Below are positions 15,527-23,425 of a stretch of 54,025 nt of DNA, piece by piece. The position numbers and the translations under genes were made by a program. The DNA comes from Candidatus Allofournierella merdavium. GTDB taxonomy: Bacteria; Bacillota; Clostridia; Oscillospirales; Ruminococcaceae. Position 1 is the first letter of the stretch. Every line of letters begins with the position of its first letter. Under the pieces are notes generated by a model. The model saw only the letters and a list, made by a program, of their open reading frames with translations, was not told the DNA's origin and did not search any database. The stretch covers positions 1 through 54,025 of the forward strand of contig DWYI01000068.1 in NCBI GenBank assembly GCA_019118765.1, given 5' to 3'.

Positions 15527-17872
15527 TCAGCGGATGGGGCACACGCCGTTCACGCAGTCGGAGGCGCCGATGTCCAGTTCCGTCTCCTCGTGCTCGTAGC
15601 GGCAGAGCAGCGCCGGGTTGAAGGGGCGCATCTCCGCCTTGCGGCGCTCGTACTCCGCCTGTTCGATCTGCTCATAGGGCAGCAGTTCGTAGAAGCTGTC
15701 GTCGTAGCTCAGGAAGGAGAGGGCCACCACATCATCCCAGTGATCCCAGACCCACTGCTCCACGTCGTCCCACTCGTTGTCCCGCACATGCACCGTGATG
15801 GAGCAGTTGTGGTCCACATAGTGCTCCATGAACATCTTGTAGTTCTCCAGCTGCTCGATGGCGGTCACATCACCCTTCACACGGCCGGCAGGCGCCTTGA
15901 CCGGGAACTCCAGCACCTTGGTGGTGGGGTCTTCCGGATCCTGGCCCACCTCGGGCAGCACCGGATAGCCCAACTCCTCGCAGACGCGGCACAGGGGGTC
16001 GGTGGCGGTGATGCGCACCCGGCGGATGTAGTAGGGCGAGTGGGAATAGTGCACGCCGCTGGACACGGTGGGCAGCAGCGACAGGGTGCCCTCCGGCTTC
16101 AGGGTGGTCACCAGCAGCGGGCGGTTGCCGCCCAGCTGGTCGGCCATTTCATCGGCGGCTTTGCGGGCCTCGGCGCGCAGGGCATCCAGCAGTTCCGCCT
16201 GTTCGGCCCGGTCAATGCCGGTGGCGTTGACCATGTCCTGCCAGCCGGTGAGGGAGCAGCCCAGCAGACGGTCCCGCTTCTGCACCCGGTCCCACCGGTA
16301 CATCTCCAGTTCCCGGCAGGTCATGCGGTAGCCCGCCCGGGCGGACAGACGCTGTGCCTCCAGCAGGCCCGCCCGGTCCAGGCTGCCGTCCGGCTGCACA
16401 AAGGCCATCACGTTCACGGTGGTCAGGTTGCACAGGCCGTTGGAATCCAGCAAAATCTCGCCGCAGGGGTTGCAGCCGCAGAAATTTGGCCGGCGCTTGA
16501 GGCCCGCCTCCTCGTTGATCCAGCCCGGCTCGCCGGAATAGCGCATCTGCTGCAAATGCCAGTGCAGCTTTTCCCGAGTGGGCTTTTTGCGGTAGAAGAT
16601 GGAGTTGTTGCTCATCTGCCGGTGGGCGATGCTCTTGTCGATCTCCCAATGCCCGTTCACCTGGCGGTAAAGGTTGGACTTGGCCTGGATGCAGGTCTCG
16701 TCGTCCGCGTCCACCAGGCCGATCTCGGAGGTGCGGCGCACGCCGCCCGAGACCACGTTCTCGCCGATGATGTTGGCAATGTCCAGAAGGTCGATGGGCC
16801 GCAGCTGGGTGCGCGCCGCGCCATCCCGGGCGCCGGCGGCCGTGACCACCTTGTGAATCTTGTCCAGCATGGTCATCATGGAACCAGAACCGCTGGCGGT
16901 GCCGCCGAAGGTCTTGAGCCGCTCGCCCTTCGGCCGGATGGAATCGTAGTTCACCACCAGGGTGGTAACGCCCTCGTACTCCCGGTTGGTGATGAGTTCA
17001 AAATACCGGGTGAGCGCCTGGGCCCAGCCCTCCTTGGAGTCGCCGATGGCGAGGGTGGCGGTCTCACGCTGGAAGGTAAGGTTGGTGTATTCCAGCCGTT
17101 CATTTGCCGGCACCGGGTCGTAGGACTTGTGCAGGATCTCCAGGTCGGTGCGCACCGGCGGCAGCTGGTCGGCGTCGGATTTCAGCACCCGCACCCCCAC
17201 GCCGCTGCCCACCATCAGCAGGTAGAACAGGTCGTGGTAGGCCACAAAATCGTTGATGACGGTGAAGGCGCAGTTGTAGTTGGCCATGGGGTACTTTTCC
17301 GCCACCGGCGTGCCGCCCACCCACAGGGTGCGGCCGGACAAAAACTGCCGCAGGTTGTAGATGTTGTCATAGAGTTTTTCCGCCTCTTCCCGGGAGGTGG
17401 CCGCCAGCGAAGTGTTGTATTCCACCGCGCGGCGCACCGTCTCCCACCAGAATTCCCGCCGGCCCTGCTGGGGCAGGTAACGGGAATAGGTGCGGGTATA
17501 AACGAAGGCGCCCAGCTGCTCCATGGGGTTGGGGGCGTGCTTGTAGGGGCTGAGGAACTCCCGGGTCAGGATGCCCTCCTGCCACTCGCCGCTTGCGCGC
17601 TCCTTCTCCTTTTGCACGCGGTAGAGGATATAGGTCTTGGCGGTGCGGTAGAACTGCTGCTCGAACAGCGTCTCCTCCACCGCGTCCTGGATGCGCTCGA
17701 TGTCCACGATCTCCTGGCCGGTGGCCGCCAGTTTGGCCTCCACCGCCTCGGTGACCCGATCCACCCCTTCCGGGTCGTGTTCCCCTGCCGCGGCGGCGGC
17801 CAGGGTGATGGCACGGCGTATAAATTCAGCGTCAAAGGGCACGACCTTGCCGCTGCGCTTGCGTACGTTCAT
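15527..17872 (-). CDS. nrdJ: adenosylcobalamin-dependent ribonucleoside-triphosphate reductase (class II)
   Basis: A 781-residue enzyme that makes deoxyribonucleotides using coenzyme B12, needing neither oxygen nor a glycyl radical. An N-terminal ATP-cone (about 1-90) is followed by the catalytic barrel. Cys201 (NYNCAF) and Cys481 (GLCNL) are the reducing pair and Cys470 (NPCGEILL) is the thiyl position. The 11-residue gap between the last two equals that of the Lactobacillus leichmannii enzyme. The C-terminal redox pair is Cys773/Cys778 (DCVNGVC), also spaced as in that enzyme. The ATG at 17872 was chosen for GGGAGGAG just upstream. The thioredoxin operon that could reduce it is divergent, 367 bp away. 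No cobalamin riboswitch is seen. Confidence 0.93.
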   Translation of the reverse strand: MNVRKRSGKVVPFDAEFIRRAITLAAAAAGEHDPEGVDRVTEAVEAKLAATGQEIVDIERIQDAVEETLFEQQFYRTAKTYILYRVQKEKERASGEWQEGILTREFLSPYKHAPNPMEQLGAFVYTRTYSRYLPQQGRREFWWETVRRAVEYNTSLAATSREEAEKLYDNIYNLRQFLSGRTLWVGGTPVAEKYPMANYNCAFTVINDFVAYHDLFYLLMVGSGVGVRVLKSDADQLPPVRTDLEILHKSYDPVPANERLEYTNLTFQRETATLAIGDSKEGWAQALTRYFELITNREYEGVTTLVVNYDSIRPKGERLKTFGGTASGSGSMMTMLDKIHKVVTAAGARDGAARTQLRPIDLLDIANIIGENVVSGGVRRTSEIGLVDADDETCIQAKSNLYRQVNGHWEIDKSIAHRQMSNNSIFYRKKPTREKLHWHLQQMRYSGEPGWINEEAGLKRRPNFCGCNPCGEILLDSNGLCNLTTVNVMAFVQPDGSLDRAGLLEAQRLSARAGYRMTCRELEMYRWDRVQKRDRLLGCSLTGWQDMVNATGIDRAEQAELLDALRAEARKAADEMADQLGGNRPLLVTTLKPEGTLSLLPTVSSGVHYSHSPYYIRRVRITATDPLCRVCEELGYPVLPEVGQDPEDPTTKVLEFPVKAPAGRVKGDVTAIEQLENYKMFMEHYVDHNCSITVHVRDNEWDDVEQWVWDHWDDVVALSFLSYDDSFYELLPYEQIEQAEYERRKAEMRPFNPALLCRYEHEETELDIGASDCVNGVCPIR

Positions 17873-17904
17873 TGCGATCTCCTCCCAAGAAATATTTGCG
17901 CGAC

Positions 17905-17952
17905 ACACTATATATAGTATTGCTATCGCGGCAAAAAGTCAATATATTGTTT
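17905..17952 (-). promoter_or_regulatory. nrdJ promoter overlaid by a pair of NrdR boxes
   Basis: Two AT-rich palindromes, ACACTATATATAGTAT (17905-17920) and AGTCAATATATTGTTT (17937-17952), match the NrdR-box type and are 32 bp apart centre to centre, about three helical turns. On the minus strand TTGACT (17942-17937) and TACTAT (17919-17914), 17 bp apart, form the promoter. One box therefore covers the -35 and the other the -10, so NrdR-ATP/dATP repression is the obvious reading. Confidence 0.8.
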
Positions 17953-18061
17953 GCTTTTCCGCACGACGGAACGCCTTTTTCGTGCGGGCCCGTTCGCCGG
18001 GCAAGGCCCGGCCAAACCAACGCGAAGATGGTCCGGCAGCACCCTGCGCGCCGGCTTTGCC

Positions 18062-18205
18062 GGTCACCTTGTTTACTTTTTCAGTATAGCAGGCGATACA
18101 TCCCACTGAAAGGACTTTCAGGCGGCGTTTTTGTCACCTCACCCGGAAATTTCTCGATCTTTGGGTGACGTGGTCACCGAAAGGCGGCGGCGTTTTGGAT
18201 ATACT
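18062..18205 (+). promoter_or_regulatory. dyad-rich control region of the thioredoxin operon
   Basis: The 367-bp gap 17873-18239 holds the nrdJ control region and, on this side, two dyads. CTGAAAG-GA-CTTTCAG is at 18106-18121 and GGTGAC-GTG-GTCACC at 18164-18178. Extra GTCACC copies are at 18063-18068 and 18133-18138. A -10-like TATACT lies at 18200-18205 with no matching -35; the second dyad occupies that position, suggesting activator-dependent expression. No gene is supported in the gap. Confidence 0.45.
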
Positions 18206-18239
18206 AACTTTGAAAGAACGGAAAGGAGCTGATCCTACT

Positions 18240-18563
18240 ATGGCGGCTGTAAATATAAATAAGGAAGAATTCGGGCAACTGCGCGGCGGGGACCTGCCGG
18301 TGCTGGTGGACTTCTGGGCGCCCTGGTGCGGCTACTGCCGCCGGATCGGCCCGGCATACGAGCAGATCGCGGAGGAATACGCCGGCCGTCTGGTGGCGGC
18401 GAAGGTGAACATCGACGAAGAGGGCGCGCTGGCCAGCGCGGAGGGCATCGAGGTGATCCCCACCCTGGTGCTCTACCGCGGCGGCAAGGCCCTTGGTTCC
18501 GTCGTGGCGCCGGCCTCCAAGGCGGCGATCGACAAATTCATCCGTGAGACCCTGGGCCAGTGA
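18240..18563 (+). CDS. trxA: thioredoxin with variant WCGYC active site
   Basis: A 107-residue cytosolic thioredoxin. The fold pattern is complete: VLVDFWAPWCGYC with Cys30/Cys33, the cis-Pro in VIPTLVLY, and a C-terminal helix. The active site is WCGYC where typical thioredoxins have WCGPC; residue 32 tunes redox potential in this family, so this protein may be less reducing or accept a special reductase. AAAGGAG lies 11 nt before the ATG. It is 10 bp upstream of the reductase gene, clearly one operon. Its natural clients probably include the class II ribonucleotide reductase encoded divergently. Confidence 0.9.
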   Translation: MAAVNINKEEFGQLRGGDLPVLVDFWAPWCGYCRRIGPAYEQIAEEYAGRLVAAKVNIDEEGALASAEGIEVIPTLVLYRGGKALGSVVAPASKAAIDKFIRETLGQ

Positions 18564-18573
18564 GGAGACTGAA

Positions 18574-19503
18574 ATGAGCAAGACGCATGTTTACGATATG
18601 ATCGTGGTGGGCGGCGGGCCGGCGGGATACACCACCGCCCTTTACGCCGTGCGGGCCGGGCTGGACACGCTGGTGCTGGAAAAGCTCTCGGCGGGCGGCC
18701 AGATGGCGCTGACCCAGGAGATCGACAACTACCCCGGCTTTGAGGACGGCGTCAACGGATTCGACCTGGCGGAAAAGATGCAGCGGCAGGCCGAGCGCTT
18801 CGGCGCAAATACCGTGTACGCCGAGGTGGAGCGGCTGGACCTCTCCGCCGCGCCGAAAGAACTCACGACCAGCGAGGGCATATTCCGCGCCCGGGTCGTT
18901 GTGCTGGCCACCGGCGCCAATCCCCGGGAACTGGGCCTTGCGGATGAGGCGGCCCTGGTGGGGCGGGGCGTGGCCTACTGCGCCGCCTGCGACGGGATGT
19001 TTTACAAGGGCAAGACCGTCGCCGTGGTGGGCGGCGGCAACTCCGCCGCCGAGGACGCGCTGCTGTTGAGCCGCGTGGCGAAGAAGGTCATCCTCATCCA
19101 CCGCAGGGACACGCTGCGCGCCACAAAGGTATACCACGACCCGCTGATGCGCGCGCAGAACGTGGAATTTCGCTGGAACAGCGCCGTTGACGGGCTGCTG
19201 CACGGGGACAAGCTCACCGGCGTGCGGCTGCGGGATGTGCGCACAGGGGAAACCACCGAACTTTCCTGCGACGGCCTGTTCGTCAGCATCGGCAGAAAGC
19301 CCGCCACCGAACTGGTGAAAGGGCAGCTGGCGCTGGACGACGGCGGGTATATCCTGGCGGATGAGACGACGAAGACCAGCCTGCCCGGCGTTTTTGCCGT
19401 GGGAGACGTGCGCACCAAACCCCTGCGCCAGGTGGTGACGGCGGTGGCGGACGGAGCCGTGGCCGTGCAGATGGCGGAGGAATATCTGGCCGGAGGTGAC
19501 TGA
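18574..19503 (+). CDS. trxB: thioredoxin reductase (NAD(P)H, FAD)
   Basis: A 309-residue flavoprotein of low-molecular-weight type. The FAD site is GGGPAGYTTALYAVRAG. The redox pair Cys136/Cys139 sits in CAACDG (usually CATCDG). The NAD(P)H domain has GGGNSAAEDALLLS followed by HRRD, the arginines being those that usually favour NADPH. The FAD-binding GVFAVGDVR is near the C-terminus. GAGGAG precedes the ATG. It reduces the thioredoxin encoded just upstream. The departures CAAC here and WCGYC in the thioredoxin fit a co-evolved pair, but this is inference. Confidence 0.92.
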   Translation: MSKTHVYDMIVVGGGPAGYTTALYAVRAGLDTLVLEKLSAGGQMALTQEIDNYPGFEDGVNGFDLAEKMQRQAERFGANTVYAEVERLDLSAAPKELTTSEGIFRARVVVLATGANPRELGLADEAALVGRGVAYCAACDGMFYKGKTVAVVGGGNSAAEDALLLSRVAKKVILIHRRDTLRATKVYHDPLMRAQNVEFRWNSAVDGLLHGDKLTGVRLRDVRTGETTELSCDGLFVSIGRKPATELVKGQLALDDGGYILADETTKTSLPGVFAVGDVRTKPLRQVVTAVADGAVAVQMAEEYLAGGD

Positions 19504-19504
19504 G

Positions 19505-19729
19505 ATGGAAGAAGCGTTGAAAAAATGGAAGCGCCCGGCGCTGTTTGCCCTGGCGGGCGCGCTGGCGGGCCTTGCATACTACTGCCTGGTGGGCTGTTCC
19601 ACCGGGGGCTGCCTGATCACAACCAGCCCCTTTGTCACCATGGCGTACATGGGCATTGCGGGCTGGCTGCTCTCCGGCATGCTGGGTATGGACTGCGATG
19701 AGCGCTGCAAAAAGCAGCGCATCAAATAA
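19505..19729 (+). CDS. small Cys-rich membrane protein, DUF6132-like
   Basis: A 74-residue protein whose ATG starts 1 nt after the reductase stop, so it is translationally coupled. Two membrane segments (about 11-28 and 44-62) flank the motif VGCSTGGCLITTSPFVT, which resembles the DUF6132 signature (GCxxGxCxIxxxP). A CDERC motif lies in the cytoplasmic tail. Six cysteines in 74 residues, in a thioredoxin operon, suggest a redox or sulfur role at the membrane. The function of the family is not established to my knowledge. Family assignment is from memory of the motif. Confidence 0.65.
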   Translation: MEEALKKWKRPALFALAGALAGLAYYCLVGCSTGGCLITTSPFVTMAYMGIAGWLLSGMLGMDCDERCKKQRIK

Positions 19730-19765
19730 ACGGGTTTCCCTCCTGGCGGCATCCCTCCTGCCGCC

Positions 19766-19822
19766 AACAAACACCGGCAGCGGGCGGTCGTAGAACACGA
19801 CCGCCCGCTGCCGGTGTTTGTT
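19766..19822. terminator. 26-bp perfect stem, bidirectional terminator
   Basis: Arms 19766-19791 and 19797-19822 are perfectly complementary over 26 bp, with loop AGAAC. T-rich DNA follows on the plus strand (GTTATAGTTGTT). It separates the convergent thioredoxin operon and DeoR-type gene. Confidence 0.8.
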
Positions 19823-19846
19823 GTTATAGTTGTTATAAAGGTAAAC

Positions 19847-20614
19847 TCAGTCGGCGTAAATGACCTGCACCCCCTGCTCGCGGTACTTTTCCGCGACACT
19901 GTTTGGCAGGGCCGGGTCGGTAATGATGGTGTTGATCTCCTGCACACTGGCGATCCGGGTAAAGGCGGTGTGGCCGAACTTGGAGGAATCTATCATGCAG
20001 ATGATCTGGTCCGCGGCGGCCATAAAGGCCCGTTTGGTGGAGCGGTCTCCGTAATAAAAAATCATCAGGCCGTTGTCAAGATCAATGGTGCTGGTGCCGA
20101 GAAAAAGCTTGCTCACCCGGTACTTCTTGATAAACTGGATCGCGTCCTCCCCATTGATGACATAGGATTCCCCGTCCCGCTTTAATGAACCACCGATGAC
20201 ATACAATTTCACGTTATCTTTATACAGCAGTTCGTTGATGATGAAGATGTCGTTTGTGAGAACGGTGATGCGAAAATCCCCCAGCAGTTTGGCCAGTTCC
20301 AGCGAGGTGCTTCCATCATCCAGCAAGATCACCTCATTCTCGTTGAGCAGAGACAATGCCTTGTGCGCAATGCTGGATTTTTCCGGCAGGTTTCGCTGGC
20401 GATGGGTCGCGGTCGGGTAGGAGGAAGGCGGCTGCTTGGACAGGACCGCCCCGCCGTGCACACGTTGAAGCAGCCCCATCCTTTCCAGCTTTTCCAGATC
20501 CAGGCGCACGGTTTTGGGTGTGACATTCAGAAGCGTACTCAGCTGGTGGATGTCGGCCATCTGCTCCTTTTGCAGCAACTCCATGATCTGCTTAAGACGC
20601 TTGTTCTGAAGCAT
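19847..20614 (-). CDS. DeoR/GlpR-family repressor of the PTS locus
   Basis: A 255-residue regulator. The N-terminal helix-turn-helix (about 6-57) has the DeoR signature around LSTLLNVTPKTVRLDLEKLE and GLLQRVHGGA. The DeoRC sensor domain follows (about 75-250) with the sugar-phosphate pocket motifs LLDDGSTSLELAKLL and FLGTSTIDLDNGL. These proteins normally repress sugar genes until a phosphorylated intermediate binds. GGAGGG precedes the ATG. It is divergent from the ten-gene PTS operon, and a similar AACGAAC-type site lies at both promoters, so it probably controls both. Confidence 0.9.
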   Translation of the reverse strand: MLQNKRLKQIMELLQKEQMADIHQLSTLLNVTPKTVRLDLEKLERMGLLQRVHGGAVLSKQPPSSYPTATHRQRNLPEKSSIAHKALSLLNENEVILLDDGSTSLELAKLLGDFRITVLTNDIFIINELLYKDNVKLYVIGGSLKRDGESYVINGEDAIQFIKKYRVSKLFLGTSTIDLDNGLMIFYYGDRSTKRAFMAAADQIICMIDSSKFGHTAFTRIASVQEINTIITDPALPNSVAEKYREQGVQVIYAD

Positions 20615-20641
20615 AGGTTGTACCCTCCAAGGTTTTATTTG

Positions 20642-20683
20642 GTTCGTTATGTTAAATGTACCACAGCAGGGAGTAAATTACAA
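20642..20683 (-). promoter_or_regulatory. DeoR-gene promoter with AACATAACGAAC site
   Basis: TTGTAA (20683-20678) and TACATT (20660-20655) are 17 bp apart on the minus strand. Directly downstream, 20653-20642 reads AACATAACGAAC, a near match to the site at the divergent promoter. The placement fits autorepression. Confidence 0.55.
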
Positions 20684-20807
20684 CACAAAAAGCACAAAAA
20701 CAAACTTTTTTCCTTAAAACAGTAGATTTTCTGTACCTTTCTGATGAAGTACACAAAAATGCCGCCGGTTTTTTCCACATATTGCGTGAAAATTCGCCCA
20801 GATTTCA

Positions 20808-20852
20808 TTGACCGAGAACTGTGGCCATGCTATTATATAAACATAAACGAAC
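20808..20852 (+). promoter_or_regulatory. promoter and operator of the PTS operon
   Basis: TTGACC (20808-20813) and TATTAT (20831-20836) are spaced 17 bp. AACATAAACGAAC follows at 20840-20852, over the transcription start. It recalls GlpR/DeoR half-sites (AACGAACAT) and matches, with one extra A, the site in the regulator's own promoter. Confidence 0.65.
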
Positions 20853-20909
20853 ATTTTTAAACATCTCATCACCCGCATATCCCAAATTTGAGAAAAAGGA
20901 GTCGTTAAA

Positions 20910-21929
20910 ATGAACGGATTCATACAGGAAGTTGCCACACAGGGTGAACTGCTGGAGCAAGCCGCCGCGTATTACCGAGAAGGAGACGGCAAGGCCCTCA
21001 TCCAGAGGATCAAGGCGGAATATCGGGCGAAGGGGATGCATCGGGTGATCCTTTCCGGTATGGGCAGTTCTCTTTACGCGATGGACAGCGTGCGCAGCTA
21101 TCTCACCGGGCACGGTATCCCCTGCCTCAGCTTCAGTTCCTTTGAGCTGTCCCGCTTTCAGTTTGGCCAGCTGGACGAGCACACCCTTCTCATCGCGGTG
21201 TCCCAGTCGGGCAACAGCGCCGAGGTGGTGGAGCTGGTGGAAAAGGCAAGGCAGGTCACCACGGTGGTGGGGATCTACAACAACGAGGGAAGCCTGCTGA
21301 GCCAGATGGCGGATATCAAACTTCCCATCCTGGCGAACAAGGAGGTTTCCATCACAAGCAAGACTTACGAGATCACCATGCTGATCCTGAACGTGATCGC
21401 GCACAGCCTGACCGGCGAGTTGGACGGCGGCTTCTGGGGCGAGGTGGACGAAGCCGTGGACTGGATCACGGGCTGGCTTGCCGACTGGGAAGCGAATTCC
21501 CGCCCCATGTATGATTTTGCCCAGGGTATTGAACTGTTCGACCTGCTGGCCAACGACAGTTCCCTTGCCACCGCCCGCCAGCTTTCGCTGGCCTACCGGG
21601 AGGGCCTGCACAACTGCACCGCTGTCTGGGAGTGTGCGGACTATGCCCATGGCCAGTATCACAGCGCCAAGATGGCAAACCGGTATCTGGCCCAGATGTT
21701 TTTCCCTGTTCTCAAGGAGAACACCAAGGAGATGAAGATGTTCCGCTTCATTCTGGAAAAGGGCGGCCGCGTGATGGTTTACACCTCTTCCGATCTGCCC
21801 GCCCGGGAGAACGTGTATGTGGTTAAACTTCCGCTGCTGCGCCGCAGCCTGATGCCGCTGCTGGAAAGTGTTTGTGCCGAGACCATGCTGGGCATGCTGT
21901 TTGGCCCCGCCTGGGTAAAGGATCACTGA
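20910..21929 (+). CDS. SIS-domain sugar-phosphate isomerase/deglycase-like protein 1
   Basis: A 339-residue protein with two SIS (sugar isomerase) domains, as in the isomerase half of GlmS and in FrlB-type deglycases. The first domain has VILSGMGSSLYAMDSV and the phosphosugar-binding loop AVSQSGNSAEVVELV. The second is more diverged, with WECADYAHGQYH where relatives carry E-x-x-HGP near the active site. AAAAGGAG precedes the ATG. It is the first gene of the PTS operon. Such enzymes act on an amino-sugar 6-phosphate or a fructosyl-amine 6-phosphate delivered by a PTS. The exact substrate is unknown. Confidence 0.8.
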   Translation: MNGFIQEVATQGELLEQAAAYYREGDGKALIQRIKAEYRAKGMHRVILSGMGSSLYAMDSVRSYLTGHGIPCLSFSSFELSRFQFGQLDEHTLLIAVSQSGNSAEVVELVEKARQVTTVVGIYNNEGSLLSQMADIKLPILANKEVSITSKTYEITMLILNVIAHSLTGELDGGFWGEVDEAVDWITGWLADWEANSRPMYDFAQGIELFDLLANDSSLATARQLSLAYREGLHNCTAVWECADYAHGQYHSAKMANRYLAQMFFPVLKENTKEMKMFRFILEKGGRVMVYTSSDLPARENVYVVKLPLLRRSLMPLLESVCAETMLGMLFGPAWVKDH

Positions 21930-21974
21930 GCCGCTGTTTTTGCGGCCGAAGCATATGAAAAGGAGTGATTCGCA

Positions 21975-22703
21975 TTGATCATTGACGTTTCCAACACCGT
22001 CGGCAAGCATCGCTTCAAGCCGGAGATCAAGGCCGAAAGCCTGCTGCCCCAGATGGACGCCGCCGGCGTGGACATGGCGGTCATCAACTGTTACGCCGAA
22101 AGCCTGGACAACGCCTCCGTGGAGGAGGCCTGCCGCCTTCACCCCGATCGGTTCATCGGCCTTTACACCGTGAACCCCTGGCGGGAGGACGCGCCCGCGG
22201 AACTGGAAGACGCTCTGAAAAACCGCGGCTTCCGCGGGCTGTACATGAACCCCCTGCGGCACGGTTACATTCTTTGCGAACATCAGGTCTTTTATCCCCT
22301 GCTGGACGTCTGCAAAAAGTACGGCGTGCCCGTCTGGTGCTACGGCGCGGCGGAAGTCTTTTCCAGCCCCGTCTTCTTTGGGTGCATCGCGGAAGACTAT
22401 CCCGACGTGAACATCATTATGGGCCGCATGGGCCTTCAGTACGACAACGCCAGCGCCGTGGCCGTTGCGAAAAGCCACAAAAACATCTATCTCGAAACCT
22501 CTTCCAGCATGGATTTCAACGCCCATCGGGCGATCAAAACCGCCGGCACCGCACAGGTCCTCCTGGGCACCGGCACCCCGGAGGCGGGCTATTATCCCCT
22601 GGAGATCGAGAAAGTCCGCAACGCGGCAAAAGACTTCCCCGGCGCCGAGGAACTGGTGCTGGGCGCGAACGCCGCGCGGCTGTTCGGCGTGAAAGAGAGG
22701 TGA
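21975..22703 (+). CDS. amidohydrolase-fold protein lacking metal ligands (probable pseudo-enzyme)
   Basis: A 242-residue TIM-barrel protein, paralogous to the next gene along its whole length. It starts at TTG (21975), with AAAAGGAG upstream; the next protein has the same MIID opening. Amidohydrolase-2 enzymes keep an N-terminal HxH, two barrel histidines and a late Asp. Here those positions read DVSNTVG, VWCYGAA, IMGRMGL and GTGTPEAG, so no recognisable ligand remains. The reading frame is intact and conserved in length, which argues for a retained non-catalytic or altered role, perhaps as the partner of the 22710-23420 product. That role is inference. Confidence 0.75.
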   Translation: MIIDVSNTVGKHRFKPEIKAESLLPQMDAAGVDMAVINCYAESLDNASVEEACRLHPDRFIGLYTVNPWREDAPAELEDALKNRGFRGLYMNPLRHGYILCEHQVFYPLLDVCKKYGVPVWCYGAAEVFSSPVFFGCIAEDYPDVNIIMGRMGLQYDNASAVAVAKSHKNIYLETSSSMDFNAHRAIKTAGTAQVLLGTGTPEAGYYPLEIEKVRNAAKDFPGAEELVLGANAARLFGVKER

Positions 22704-22709
22704 GAAGCC

Positions 22710-23420
22710 ATGATCATTGATATGCTGGCCCACATCGGCGTGAAAAAAGGCGAGGATTACAAAGTCGAGTCGCTCTTTGAGATCATGAACGCCTCCGGCG
22801 TTGACAAGTGCATGATCTGTTCCCAGCTGGAAACGATCAACAACGAATACATCCACGAGTGCTGTGTGAAGTATCCCGACAAAACGATCGGGTTCGCCGT
22901 CATCAATCCCTGGGATGTGGACGGCGAGGAGCAGCTGGAGCGCTGTTTCCGGGAGTACGGATTCTACGGGCTGAAGCTGAACGCCATCCGCTTCGGCTAC
23001 AGCGCCGACCGGCACAGCGTCATGGACTCCTACTTTGAGCTCTGCCGCAAATACCACAAATGCGTGGTGGTGCACGGGCAGTCTGATATGTTCTCCATTC
23101 CCGACAAGTGGGCGGAGATGGCCAAATCCTTCCCCGACGTGCCGGTGGTGCTCTTCCACATCGGCGTGCCGCTGATGTATGAGCGCGCATGCGAACTCGC
23201 CCGGGACACCCCGAACTTCTACCTCAGCACCGCCGGAGCCTATGTGCCGGTCATCAAGATGGCATACGAGATCGCCGGCCCGGAAAAGATCCTCTTCTCC
23301 TCCGACGCGCCCTTTGGCGACGAGATCCAGGAGATGTCGAAGATCCGCCACATCTGCAGCAACCCCGAACATCTCGCTATGATGCTCGGCGGCAACGCGC
23401 AAAAAATGTTGAGGCTGTGA
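22710..23420 (+). CDS. amidohydrolase-2 family metal-dependent hydrolase
   Basis: A 236-residue TIM-barrel protein. It opens with MIIDMLAHIG, where the first His of the usual HxH is Leu but the second (His8) is kept. Barrel ligands appear as VVVHGQ (about residue 121), LFHIGV (about 150) and FSSDAPFG (about 201). GAGAGGTGAG precedes the ATG, 6 bp after the preceding gene. Relatives hydrolyse or decarboxylate small carboxylates, lactones or amides. In this operon it could cleave a group released from, or attached to, the imported amino sugar. The missing first His may change metal number. Confidence 0.78.
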   Translation: MIIDMLAHIGVKKGEDYKVESLFEIMNASGVDKCMICSQLETINNEYIHECCVKYPDKTIGFAVINPWDVDGEEQLERCFREYGFYGLKLNAIRFGYSADRHSVMDSYFELCRKYHKCVVVHGQSDMFSIPDKWAEMAKSFPDVPVVLFHIGVPLMYERACELARDTPNFYLSTAGAYVPVIKMAYEIAGPEKILFSSDAPFGDEIQEMSKIRHICSNPEHLAMMLGGNAQKMLRL

Positions 23421-23425
23421 GCGGG

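Noticed and set aside
17873..18239. Cobalamin riboswitch upstream of the B12-dependent reductase
   Set aside because: No B12-box-like sequence is present in the short nrdJ leader; the control elements seen are NrdR boxes over the promoter.
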